Assembly (NCBI GenBank): GCA_028291285.1
Contig: JAQGIJ010000554.1
Location: forward strand, 1 to 14,543
Source of the DNA: Phenylobacterium sp.
Lineage (GTDB): Bacteria > Pseudomonadota > Alphaproteobacteria > Caulobacterales > Caulobacteraceae
Length of the DNA: 14,543 nt
Direction of reading: 5' to 3'
A model generated the notes under the pieces. The model was given only the letters and a program-made list of their open reading frames with translations. It had not been told where the DNA came from and did not search any database. The translations under genes and the position numbers were made by a program. Shown piece by piece: positions 8,232-14,220 of this stretch (its first letter is position 1; the number at the start of each line of letters is the position of its first letter).

Positions 8232-8830
8232 CGGAGAGGAATTCCGAGGCCCGCCTGAACCTGACCAAGGCGACCGTCCTCCTGCTGCAGAACAATCAGG
8301 CGGAGCTGGACATCCTGGGGCAGGTGTTCATCGGCTTCGGCGTCAAGGCCATCCGCAAGTGCCTGACGGTGGCCGAGGCCGAGGACATCATCGGCAGCGG
8401 CGTGCTGTTCGACCTGATCGTGGTCGACTGCGACATGCCGGGCTTCGCCGGCTATGACTTCGTGGCCAAGCTCAGGCGCGCGGAGCAGAACGACAACCGC
8501 CTCGCGCCGATGATGCTGGTCTCCGGGCACACGGTCCCCAGCTCGATCTCCAAGGCCCGCGACTGCGGCGCGAACTTCGTGGTGGCCAAGCCGATCACGC
8601 CCAAGGTGATGTTCGACCGGGTCATGTGGCTGGCGCGCGAGGAGCGGCAGTTCGTGGTCACCGACAGCTACGCCGGCCCCGACCGGCGCCACAAGACCTT
8701 CGGCCCGCCTCCGGGCGTCAAGGGCCGCCGCCGTGAAGATGTCACCGCCAAGATGGGCGCCTCGAACGGGCCCGACATGTCGCAGGACGATATCGACGCC
8801 TTGCTCAACCCCAAGAGGGCCTCCCTGTGA
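8228..8830 (+). CDS. cheYIII: Atypical CheY-like regulator (CheYIII / CleA type) with Arg-rich and FliM-like tail
   Basis: A 200-residue protein: receiver domain (about 15-135) plus a 65-residue tail. The phospho-acceptor D67 (VVDCDMPG), S99 (LVSGHT) and K121 (VAKPIT) are present, but the acidic metal-binding pair is replaced by Q21/N22, so normal Mg-dependent phosphorylation looks impaired. The tail has an arginine-rich stretch, DRR at 152-154 and RRRED at 167-171, spaced by a Gly/Pro segment. The Cle proteins of C. crescentus bind c-di-GMP through such a stretch; CleA (CC_0440) lies at the same place between cheU and cheE. Residues 184-194, MSQDDIDALLN, closely match the FliM N-terminal peptide that binds CheY. 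Start overlaps cheU (ATGA) and stop overlaps cheE (GTGA). c-di-GMP binding is inferred from family and motif. Confidence 0.85.
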   Translation: MTERNSEARLNLTKATVLLLQNNQAELDILGQVFIGFGVKAIRKCLTVAEAEDIIGSGVLFDLIVVDCDMPGFAGYDFVAKLRRAEQNDNRLAPMMLVSGHTVPSSISKARDCGANFVVAKPITPKVMFDRVMWLAREERQFVVTDSYAGPDRRHKTFGPPPGVKGRRREDVTAKMGASNGPDMSQDDIDALLNPKRASL

Positions 8831-9288
8831 AACCCGGCAACGTCTTCAAATACGAGAACCGGCTGGCGAAGAGCATGGTGACCCGCGGCGGGATGACCGC
8901 AGCGGAGGCCATGAAGGCGGCGCAGGCGGCCGTCGAGGAGGTGCGCGAGCCGACGCTCGCCGAGATCGACGCCAACCTGGCGGAGATCTACGGCCTGTGC
9001 GACCAGCTGAAGGACGGGACCGACGAGGCGGCGCTCAAGCGCATGTACGTCTGCGCCAACCGCGTCGTCGCCATGGGCGGGGTGTTCGGCCTGGGCGAGC
9101 TGGGCAAGGCGGCCTACAGCCTCTGCGAGCTGGTCAGTAGGTTCCAGACGCTCGACCGCTTCCAGTGGTCGATGATCCGCGTGCACATGGACGGCCTGAG
9201 GCTGCTGCGCACGCCGGACGAACATGTGCCGGAGCACCGCGAGCAGGTGCTCGCCGGCTTGCGCCAGGTGGCCACCAGCGTGGTCTGA
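8827..9288 (+). CDS. cheE: Chemotaxis protein CheE, HPt-like without the histidine
   Basis: A 153-residue helical protein, last gene of the operon, with a GTG start overlapping the previous stop as GTGA. It occupies the cheE position of C. crescentus; the molecular role of CheE is not settled. Residues 77-92 (ANRVVAMGGVFGLGEL) align with the phosphorylated helix of HPt domains (consensus like AHSLKGSA, then GL ten residues after the His), but the histidine is N78 and the following Lys-Gly is replaced. This suggests an HPt fold that binds a receiver or the kinase without carrying phosphate. The N-terminus is basic, and a conserved-looking helix at about 42-62 starts EPTLAEIDANLAEIYG. No membrane segment is visible. 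Confidence 0.8.
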   Translation: MKPGNVFKYENRLAKSMVTRGGMTAAEAMKAAQAAVEEVREPTLAEIDANLAEIYGLCDQLKDGTDEAALKRMYVCANRVVAMGGVFGLGELGKAAYSLCELVSRFQTLDRFQWSMIRVHMDGLRLLRTPDEHVPEHREQVLAGLRQVATSVV

Positions 9289-9327
9289 CCCCGGGCCTGC
9301 GGCTGCGCCCGCATGTCGCGGCTGCGC

Positions 9328-9362
9328 GCGGAACGGGGCGACCGCGGCGGCGTTTGTTCCGC
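9328..9362 (+). terminator. Possible hairpin downstream of the chemotaxis operon
   Basis: A 7-bp perfect inverted repeat (GCGGAAC at 9328-9334, GTTCCGC at 9356-9362) encloses a 21-nt GC-rich loop in the 102-bp gap after cheE. There is no T-run immediately after it, though TGTTTT occurs at 9372-9377. It could end the operon transcript, but the long loop makes this weak. Confidence 0.25.
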
Positions 9363-9390
9363 ATCGGCAGCTGTTTTCCGGGGGTTCGCC

Positions 9391-9561
9391 ATGCGTGACG
9401 TCGAGATCTACGAACGTCGGGCCCGCGAGGCCGAAGATCTGGCCAATCTGGTGAGCCTGCCGCAGAACCGCCGACGCTACCTCGCCATCGCCCACGTTTG
9501 GCGAGAGCTGCTGGCGGCCGCCCGCCCGGTCGACGTCCCCCAGCAGGTCCGGGCCGCCTGA
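9391..9561 (+). CDS. Small conserved-type hypothetical protein (56 aa)
   Basis: A 56-residue, strongly charged, helical protein beginning MRDVEIYERRAREAEDLANL and continuing RRRYLAIAHVWRELLAAA. The pattern (short Arg/Glu-rich helix, then an alanine-rich helix with a Trp and an Arg-Arg-Leu lead-in) resembles small proteins of unknown function that are common in alphaproteobacteria. The ATG at 9391 has GGGGG six bases upstream (9380-9384). An in-frame ATG at 9313 would add 26 residues of low-quality sequence. The gene lies alone between cheE and trmB, and a 9-bp hairpin overlaps its stop codon. No function can be assigned. Confidence 0.65.
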   Translation: MRDVEIYERRAREAEDLANLVSLPQNRRRYLAIAHVWRELLAAARPVDVPQQVRAA

Positions 9562-9573
9562 ACCCAGGCGGCC
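9552..9573 (+). terminator. Strong hairpin overlapping the stop of the 56-aa gene
   Basis: GGCCGCCTG (9552-9560) and CAGGCGGCC (9565-9573) form a perfect 9-bp stem with an AACC loop; the stop codon TGA at 9559-9561 lies in the stem. The stem is very stable but no T-run follows, so it may act as a Rho-independent terminator only weakly, or stabilise the 3' end. Confidence 0.5.
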
Positions 9574-9630
9574 GTCCAGAGCTTCGGCGAGAGCTTCGCA
9601 GAGGGACCGGGCCCGAATAGAAGGGCGCCC

Positions 9631-10305
9631 ATGACCTCGTCCCACCCGCCGCTCCGGTCCTACGGCCGGCTGAAGTCGCGCACCATCAAGCCCCGGCAGG
9701 CGGCGCTCATGGCGACGCTGCTCCCCGGCCTGCGGGTTCCCGCCGCGCCGTTCGATCCGCGCGCCCTGCGCCCGGGGGCCGCGGAGGTGTGGCTGGAGAT
9801 CGGTTTCGGCGGCGGCGAGCACCTGGCCGCCCAGGCCCTGCGGCGTCCCGACGTGCTGCTGATCGGCGCCGAGCCGTTTCAGAACGGGGTGGCGAGCGCG
9901 CTGCGCCACATCGACGAGGCAGGACTGGCCAATGTGCGGCTGCACGACGGGGACGCCCGCGATCTGCTGGCCCGGCTGCCGGACGCCAGCCTGGACCGGG
10001 TCTTCGTGCTCTTTCCCGACCCCTGGCCGAAGGTGCGGCACCACAAGCGCCGCCTGCTGCAGGCCGACACCGCCGCGGAGCTGGCGCGGGTGCTGAGGCC
10101 CGGCGGCGGCCTGCGCTTCGCCAGCGACTGGGCCGACTACGTCGACTGGAGCCTGGAGCGGCTGATCGGCACGGCGGCGCTGCGATGGAGCGCCGGGCGG
10201 GCGGACGACTGGCGCGTTCCGCCGGCCGACCACGTCACCACCCGCTACGAGGAAAAGCGCCTCGGCGACTGCGCCCCGGTGTTCCTGGACTTCGTGCGGG
10301 CCTAA
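9631..10305 (+). CDS. trmB: tRNA (guanine-N7-)-methyltransferase TrmB
   Basis: TrmB makes 7-methylguanosine at position 46 of tRNAs using S-adenosylmethionine. The 224-residue protein has a basic N-terminus (YGRLKSRTIKPRQ), the SAM-binding motif WLEIGFGGGEHLA, IGAEPFQNGVASAL, the family signature FPDPWPKVRHHKRRL (active site and tRNA contact), and a C-terminal TRYEEKRL that fits the TrmB end. The length is normal. AGAAGGG lies 5 nt before the ATG at 9631. The gene converges on ppa, with about 90 bases holding two hairpins between them. It is separated from the chemotaxis operon by the 56-aa gene and is probably transcribed on its own. Confidence 0.96.
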   Translation: MTSSHPPLRSYGRLKSRTIKPRQAALMATLLPGLRVPAAPFDPRALRPGAAEVWLEIGFGGGEHLAAQALRRPDVLLIGAEPFQNGVASALRHIDEAGLANVRLHDGDARDLLARLPDASLDRVFVLFPDPWPKVRHHKRRLLQADTAAELARVLRPGGGLRFASDWADYVDWSLERLIGTAALRWSAGRADDWRVPPADHVTTRYEEKRLGDCAPVFLDFVRA

Positions 10306-10311
10306 ACCCTG

Positions 10312-10342
10312 TCCCACCTGCCTTGAGGCAAGTCAGGTGGGA
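10312..10342 (+). terminator. Long hairpin after trmB
   Basis: TCCCACCTG (10312-10320) pairs with CAGGTGGGA (10334-10342), and inside it CTTG (10322-10325) pairs with CAAG (10329-10332) around an AGG loop, leaving one C/T mismatch. That makes 13 bp of stem starting 6 nt after the trmB stop. No T-run follows, so the type of termination is uncertain; it could also be a dispersed intergenic repeat. Confidence 0.55.
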
Positions 10343-10370
10343 TGAACAGAGTCGTCGCTTGTAGGTGAGA

Positions 10371-10395
10371 GCCCTTCAACGCGAGTGGGAAGGGC
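10371..10395 (-). terminator. Hairpin after ppa
   Basis: GCCCTTC (10371-10377) and GAAGGGC (10389-10395) form a perfect 7-bp stem with an 11-nt loop directly beyond the ppa stop codon (minus strand). On the ppa strand it is followed by TCTC rather than a clean T-run, so it is a plausible but imperfect terminator. Confidence 0.45.
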
Positions 10396-10929
10396 CTAGG
10401 CGCCCGCCCTATAGCGCGCGATGGAGGTGCGGATCAGCTCGCCGGCTTCCTCGGGGTCGGCCCAGCGCACGATCTCGACCGACTTGCCCTTTTCCAGGTC
10501 CTTGTAGTGCTGGAAGAAGTGGGCGATCTGCTCGGTCAGGATGGTGGGCAGCGCCCGCCAGCTGTCGACGCCGGTGTAGAACGGGTGGAGCTTGTCCACC
10601 GGCACCGCCAGCACCTTCTCGTCGCCGCCGGCCTCGTCGTTCATCATCAGCGCCCCCACCGGCCGGCAACGGATCACCGCGCCGGGCACCACCGGGGTCG
10701 GGCCCACCACCAGGATGTCCATCGGATCGCCGTCGTCGGCCAGGGTGTGCGGGATGAAGCCGTAGTTGCCGGGATAGAACATCGCCGTGTGCAGGAAGCG
10801 GTCGACGAACATCGCGCCGGAGTCCTTGTCCAGCTCGTACTTCACCGGCTCGCCGCCCTGCGGGATCTCGATGATGGCGTTGACGTCGTACGGCGGGTTG
10901 GCGCCGGTCGGGATTTTAGAAAGGTCCAT
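10396..10929 (-). CDS. ppa: Inorganic pyrophosphatase, family I
   Basis: Hydrolyses pyrophosphate to two phosphates, pulling biosynthetic reactions such as nucleic acid and aminoacyl-tRNA synthesis forward; soluble, cytoplasmic, Mg-dependent. From the ATG at 10929 the protein is 177 residues, the normal length of bacterial family I enzymes. Visible hallmarks are IPQGGEPVKYELDKDSG (substrate-binding Lys and Glu), FYPGNYGFIP, and the metal-binding signature DGDPMDILV. GAAGG lies 4 nt before the start. The frame stays open upstream to 11106, but the extra 59 residues overlap the rimP promoter and do not look like protein. The gene diverges from rimP and converges on trmB. Confidence 0.96.
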   Translation of the reverse strand: MDLSKIPTGANPPYDVNAIIEIPQGGEPVKYELDKDSGAMFVDRFLHTAMFYPGNYGFIPHTLADDGDPMDILVVGPTPVVPGAVIRCRPVGALMMNDEAGGDEKVLAVPVDKLHPFYTGVDSWRALPTILTEQIAHFFQHYKDLEKGKSVEIVRWADPEEAGELIRTSIARYRAGA

Positions 10930-11065
10930 GGGGCCTTCACAGGAGAGGTCGCAACGGGGAGGAGGCGCGCTCTGTGGACCATTCGCACGCGTCGGAAAAG
11001 GGCGCCGGCGCCGTTTGGTGGCTGAAATCGCCCAGGCGCCGTCCTGCGCCGCGGAATCCGGGGGG
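10930..11065. promoter_or_regulatory. ppa upstream region
   Basis: This stretch between ppa and the rimP promoter should hold the ppa promoter, but I see no good -35/-10 pair on the minus strand. A 12-bp perfect palindrome GGCGCCGGCGCC (11001-11012) is present; in such GC-rich DNA it may be chance. Confidence 0.35.
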
Positions 11066-11094
11066 CTGACAACCGCCCGCTCGCACGCTATATT
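11066..11094 (+). promoter_or_regulatory. Sigma70-type promoter of the rimP-nusA operon
   Basis: CTGACA (11066-11071) and TATATT (11089-11094) are separated by exactly 17 bases, close to the vegetative consensus and exceptional in this GC-rich DNA. The -10 is preceded by GC, as in the Caulobacter GCTANAWC type. Transcription should start near 11101, giving a leader of about 87 nt before rimP. Confidence 0.75.
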
Positions 11095-11132
11095 CTGCTC
11101 CAACATCGCTGATTGCGCTGGATGGCGCTATT

Positions 11133-11167
11133 AAGCGGCGGGCTACGGCCCGGCCGCTTTTTTGTTT
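11133..11167 (+). terminator. Intrinsic terminator / putative attenuator in the rimP leader
   Basis: AAGCGGC-GGGC (11133-11143) pairs with GCCC-G-GCCGCTT (11148-11159) with one bulged G, around a TACG loop closed by C-G, i.e. a stable UNCG-type tetraloop. The stem runs straight into TTTTGTTT (11160-11167). It has the form of a complete Rho-independent terminator, but it lies between the promoter and rimP, so it would act as an attenuator or define a short leader RNA of about 65 nt. A predicted attenuator is also known in the rimP leader of enterobacteria; homology is not claimed. Confidence 0.75.
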
Positions 11168-11187
11168 GCCGGAGGACGGCCAGGCTC

Positions 11188-11736
11188 ATGCGCGGGAAGA
11201 CCGCCGAGGACGCAAGATTGCTGGAGATGATCGACCCCGTGGCCGAGGCCGCGGGCTACGAGATCGTCCGCCTGCGCCTGATGGGCGGCGAGCAGCAACG
11301 GCGCCTGCAGATCATGGCCGAGCGCCCGTCCGACGGCGACATGAACGTCGAGGATTGCGCGCGGCTCTCGCGCGCCATCTCCGAGGTGCTGGACGCCGCC
11401 GATCCGATCAGCGGGGAATACGTCCTCGAGGTCTCCTCGCCCGGCGTGGACCGGCCGCTGACGCGGCTGAAGGACTTCGAGACCTACGAAGGCTACGAGG
11501 CTCGCCTGGAGCTCGACCGCATGGCCGAGGGGCGCAAGCGCTTCCGCGGCCAGCTGGCGGGCGTCGAGAGCCAGAGCGTCGCCATCGACCTGGAGGGGGA
11601 GGAGCATACCGCGCTCATCCCCTTCGCCTGGATCACCGAGGCCAAGCTCGTCCTGACCGACGAGTTGATGAAGCGCGGCGCCGATGTGCGCGCCGCTCGC
11701 GTCGCGGCCGAACAGCAACAACCGACTTCCGACTAG
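11188..11736 (+). CDS. rimP: Ribosome maturation factor RimP
   Basis: RimP helps assemble the 30S ribosomal subunit. The protein from the ATG at 11188 has 182 residues and starts in the usual way, with [17 protein letters not shown] in the first helix. The family signature [15 protein letters not shown] and the following [15 protein letters not shown] are present, and a second small beta domain ends [20 protein letters not shown] lies 12 nt upstream, a little far. An in-frame ATG at 11122, inside the leader, would add 22 residues encoded across the terminator hairpin and has no Shine-Dalgarno, so I prefer 11188. It is the first gene of the rimP-nusA-ylxR-infB operon; nusA follows after 11 nt. 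Confidence 0.95.
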   Translation: MRGKTAEDARLLEMIDPVAEAAGYEIVRLRLMGGEQQRRLQIMAERPSDGDMNVEDCARLSRAISEVLDAADPISGEYVLEVSSPGVDRPLTRLKDFETYEGYEARLELDRMAEGRKRFRGQLAGVESQSVAIDLEGEEHTALIPFAWITEAKLVLTDELMKRGADVRAARVAAEQQQPTSD

Positions 11737-11747
11737 AGGATCCTTCC

Positions 11748-13451
11748 ATGAGCCTGACCGGCATTTCCGCCAATCGGCTTGAGCTTCTGCAGATCGCCGA
11801 GGCCGTCGCCCGCGAAAAGTCGATCGACAAGGAGATCGTCATCGAGGCGATCGAGGAGGCGATCCAGAAGGGTGCGCGCTCCCGCTACGGCGCCGAGCAC
11901 GACATCCGGGTCAAGATCGATCCGAAGACCGGCGAGACGCTGGTCAAGCGGGTGGTGACCGTGGTCGAGGACGACGCCACCTACGGCGAGACCGAGGAAG
12001 GCCTGCCCGCGGAAGCGCCGCCGGGCGTCCTGCGCCTCTCCGACGCCAAGCGCACCGACAAGGACGCGGTCGTGGGCAAGACCTACGAAGAGATCCTGCC
12101 GCCCTTCGAGTTCGGCCGGGTGCAGACCCAGATGGCCCGCCAGGTGGTGACCGGAAAGGTCCGCGAGGCCGAGCGCGAGCGCCAGTACGAGGAGTTCAAG
12201 GACCGCGTCGGCGAGATCGTCAACTGCGTGGTCAAGCGCGTCGAGTACGGCAACGTGGTCGTCGACCTCGGCCGCGGCGAAGGCATCATGCGCCGCGACC
12301 AGTCGATCCCGCGCGAGAACTTCAACATCGGCGACCGGGCCCGCTGCTACATCTACGACGTGCGCCGCGAGACCAAGGGCCCGCAGATCCTGCTGTCGCG
12401 CGCCCACGGCGGCTTCATGGCCAAGCTGTTCGCCCAGGAGGTGCCGGAGGTCTACGACGGGGTCATCGAGATCCGCGCCGTGGCCCGCGACCCGGGCAGC
12501 CGCGCCAAGATGGCGGTGGTCTCCAACGACAGCTCGATCGACCCCGTCGGCGCCTGCGTCGGCATGCGCGGCAGCCGCGTGCAGGCGGTGGTGGCCGAAC
12601 TGCAGGGCGAGAAGATCGACATCATCCAGTGGAGCCAGGACGAGGCCACCTTCATCGTCAACGCCCTGGCCCCGGCCGAGGTCTCCAAGGTCGTCATGGA
12701 CGAGGAGGACGAGCGGGTCGAGGTGGTGGTGCCCGACGAGCAACTGTCGCTGGCCATCGGCCGCCGCGGCCAGAACGTCCGTCTTGCGAGCCAACTGACG
12801 GGTTGGCAGATCGACATCATGACCGAGAGCCAGGAGAGCGAGCGCCGCCAGCGCGAGTTCGCCGAGCGCACCGCCCTCTTCCAGGAAGCCCTAGACGTCG
12901 TCGAGTGCATCGCCCAGCTGCTGGTCACCGAAGGCTTCGCCACCGTCGAGGACGTGGCCTACGTCGACACCACCGAGATCGCCAGCATCGAGGGCTTCGA
13001 CGAGGACACCGGCGAGGAGATCCAGGCCCGCGCCCGCGACTACCTGGACAAGGAAGCCGCCGAATACGACGCCAAGCGCCGCGAGCTGGGGGTCGAGGAC
13101 GGGGTTCTGGAGATCGAAGGCATCACCCTGCCGATGGCGGTGGCGCTGGGCGAAGGCAAGGTGAAGACCGTCGAGGACCTCGCCGGCCTGGTGCCCGACG
13201 ACCTGCGCGGCTGGTTCGAGACCAAGAACGGCGAGCGCGTGCGCGAGCCGGGCGTGCTGGAAAGCTTCAGCCTGGACCCGCAGGACGCCGAGCTGATCAT
13301 CATGCGCGCCCGCGTGGCGATGGGCTGGGTGGAGGCGCCGGAAGAGCCGGAGCCCGAGCCGGAGCCGGAGCCTGAAGCGGGCGGCGAGGCGCTGGACGTT
13401 TCCGACGTCTTCGCCGAGGCGGTAATGGCCGGCGAGGCGCGCGACGCCTAA
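11748..13451 (+). CDS. nusA: Transcription termination/antitermination factor NusA
   Basis: NusA binds RNA polymerase and nascent RNA and modulates pausing, termination and antitermination. The 567-residue protein has the N-terminal polymerase-binding domain (1-about 130), S1 domain (about 150-215, [21 protein letters not shown]), KH1 (GMRGSR at 272-277), KH2 (GRRGQN at 338-343), and two C-terminal helix-hairpin-helix repeats (about 380-435 and 455-525). It ends in an acidic tail with an alternating Pro-Glu run (531-543). GAGGA lies 7 nt before the ATG at 11748. The same frame runs upstream through rimP but is a shadow there. In other bacteria NusA controls its own operon, which is relevant to the terminator in the rimP leader. 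Confidence 0.97.
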   Translation: MSLTGISANRLELLQIAEAVAREKSIDKEIVIEAIEEAIQKGARSRYGAEHDIRVKIDPKTGETLVKRVVTVVEDDATYGETEEGLPAEAPPGVLRLSDAKRTDKDAVVGKTYEEILPPFEFGRVQTQMARQVVTGKVREAERERQYEEFKDRVGEIVNCVVKRVEYGNVVVDLGRGEGIMRRDQSIPRENFNIGDRARCYIYDVRRETKGPQILLSRAHGGFMAKLFAQEVPEVYDGVIEIRAVARDPGSRAKMAVVSNDSSIDPVGACVGMRGSRVQAVVAELQGEKIDIIQWSQDEATFIVNALAPAEVSKVVMDEEDERVEVVVPDEQLSLAIGRRGQNVRLASQLTGWQIDIMTESQESERRQREFAERTALFQEALDVVECIAQLLVTEGFATVEDVAYVDTTEIASIEGFDEDTGEEIQARARDYLDKEAAEYDAKRRELGVEDGVLEIEGITLPMAVALGEGKVKTVEDLAGLVPDDLRGWFETKNGERVREPGVLESFSLDPQDAELIIMRARVAMGWVEAPEEPEPEPEPEPEAGGEALDVSDVFAEAVMAGEARDA

Positions 13452-13471
13452 CGGTAGAAGGGCGGGCCGCC

Positions 13472-14128
13472 GTGGAACGACCCTCCGATGACCCGGGGCT
13501 GAGCGAACCACGCGAGCCGCGCGCGGACCCGCGCGAGCGCCGCGACATCGTCACCGGCGAGGTGATGGACGAGGCGCGGCTGATCCGCTTCGTGCCAGGG
13601 CCGGACGGCGCGGTGGTCCCCGACCTCGCGCGCAAGCTGCCGGGGCGCGGGATCTGGGTGGCCGCCGACCGCGCGTCGGTGGCGACCGCGGCGAAGAAGG
13701 GCCTCTTCTCCCGGGCGGCCAAGGCCAGGCTGCAGGCTTCGCCCGAGCTCGCCGACCAGATCGAAATGCTGCTGAAACGGCGGCTTTTGTCGGGCCTTGG
13801 CCTTGCACGGCGGGCCGGCGATCTTACTTCCGGGTTTGAGAAGGTCTCGGCCGCGATTTCATCTGGTCGGGCCGCGTGGCTGATCGAGGCGTCCGACGGC
13901 GCCGCCGACGGTCGCCGTAAGTTGCGGGCCGTGGTCCGGAAACAGTCCCGCCCGCCCGGCCTCATCGGCCTCTATTCGGCGGCGGAATTGGGTTTGGCCT
14001 TAGGCCTGGAGAATGTGATACACACCGCCTTCCTTGCGGGGCGAGCCGCCGATCGTTGGGCGCAGGACGTCCACCGGTTGTCGGGCTTTTGCCCGCTCCT
14101 TCCTGAGAGTTGGCGCGAGGAGCCTTGA
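13472..14128 (+). CDS. YlxR (DUF448) - L7Ae-like RNA-binding fusion protein
   Basis: A 218-residue protein made of a YlxR domain (about 20-95: ERRDIVTGEVMDEARLIRFV, then DLARKLPGRGIWV) and a C-terminal L7Ae/YlxQ-like domain (about 103-190: LLSGLGLARRAGDLTSGFE and AWLIEASDGAADGRRKL). In Firmicutes these are separate genes, ylxR and ylxQ, between nusA and infB; the fused form is common in alphaproteobacteria. Both domains are expected to bind RNA. The residue after ERR, usually a cysteine in YlxR (RKC/RRC), is aspartate here. The start is a GTG at 13472 with GAAGG about 10 nt upstream, 20 nt after nusA. The stop codon lies in the foot of a long hairpin. Confidence 0.9.
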   Translation: MERPSDDPGLSEPREPRADPRERRDIVTGEVMDEARLIRFVPGPDGAVVPDLARKLPGRGIWVAADRASVATAAKKGLFSRAAKARLQASPELADQIEMLLKRRLLSGLGLARRAGDLTSGFEKVSAAISSGRAAWLIEASDGAADGRRKLRAVVRKQSRPPGLIGLYSAAELGLALGLENVIHTAFLAGRAADRWAQDVHRLSGFCPLLPESWREEP

Positions 14129-14166
14129 GAGGCAAGCGGGAACCGGAGGCGGTTTCCGCCCCTCTC
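14127..14166 (+). promoter_or_regulatory. Long hairpin at the ylxR stop, before infB
   Basis: GAGAGG (14127-14132) pairs with CCTCTC (14161-14166), and GCGGGAACCG (14136-14145) pairs with CGGTTTCCGC (14150-14159) with one G-U, around a GAGG loop. The two stems are split by a small CAA/C internal loop. There is no T-run, and the operon continues, so processing, pausing or partial termination is more likely than a full stop. Confidence 0.55.
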
Positions 14167-14184
14167 GCATTTGATCGATCCGTT

Positions 14185-14202
14185 GGCCGGGACCGCCCGG
14201 CC
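14185..14202 (+). promoter_or_regulatory. Second hairpin just upstream of infB
   Basis: GGCCGGG (14185-14191) and CCCGGCC (14196-14202) make a perfect 7-bp all-GC stem with an ACCG loop, ending 18 nt before the infB start. It leaves the region AAAGCGAG upstream of the ATG single-stranded and could affect ribosome loading. Confidence 0.5.
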
Positions 14203-14220
14203 GCTGAGTAAAGCGAGCGC

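Noticed and set aside
9578..9598. Direct repeat AGAGCTTCG twice with a 12-nt period upstream of trmB
   Set aside because: Two short copies only and no further array; no regulatory meaning can be supported.
11166..11747. Upstream extension of the nusA frame through rimP
   Set aside because: NusA has its own Shine-Dalgarno and typical N-terminus at 11748; the extension is an Arg/Gly/Pro-rich frame-shifted reading of rimP.
11733..12794. Long minus-strand open frame opposite nusA
   Set aside because: Shadow of nusA codon bias: rich in His, Asp and Leu repeats, no start context and no recognisable family.
13336..13377. Short repeat GAGCCGGAGCC in the 3' part of nusA
   Set aside because: It encodes the Pro-Glu acidic tail of NusA and is explained by that.
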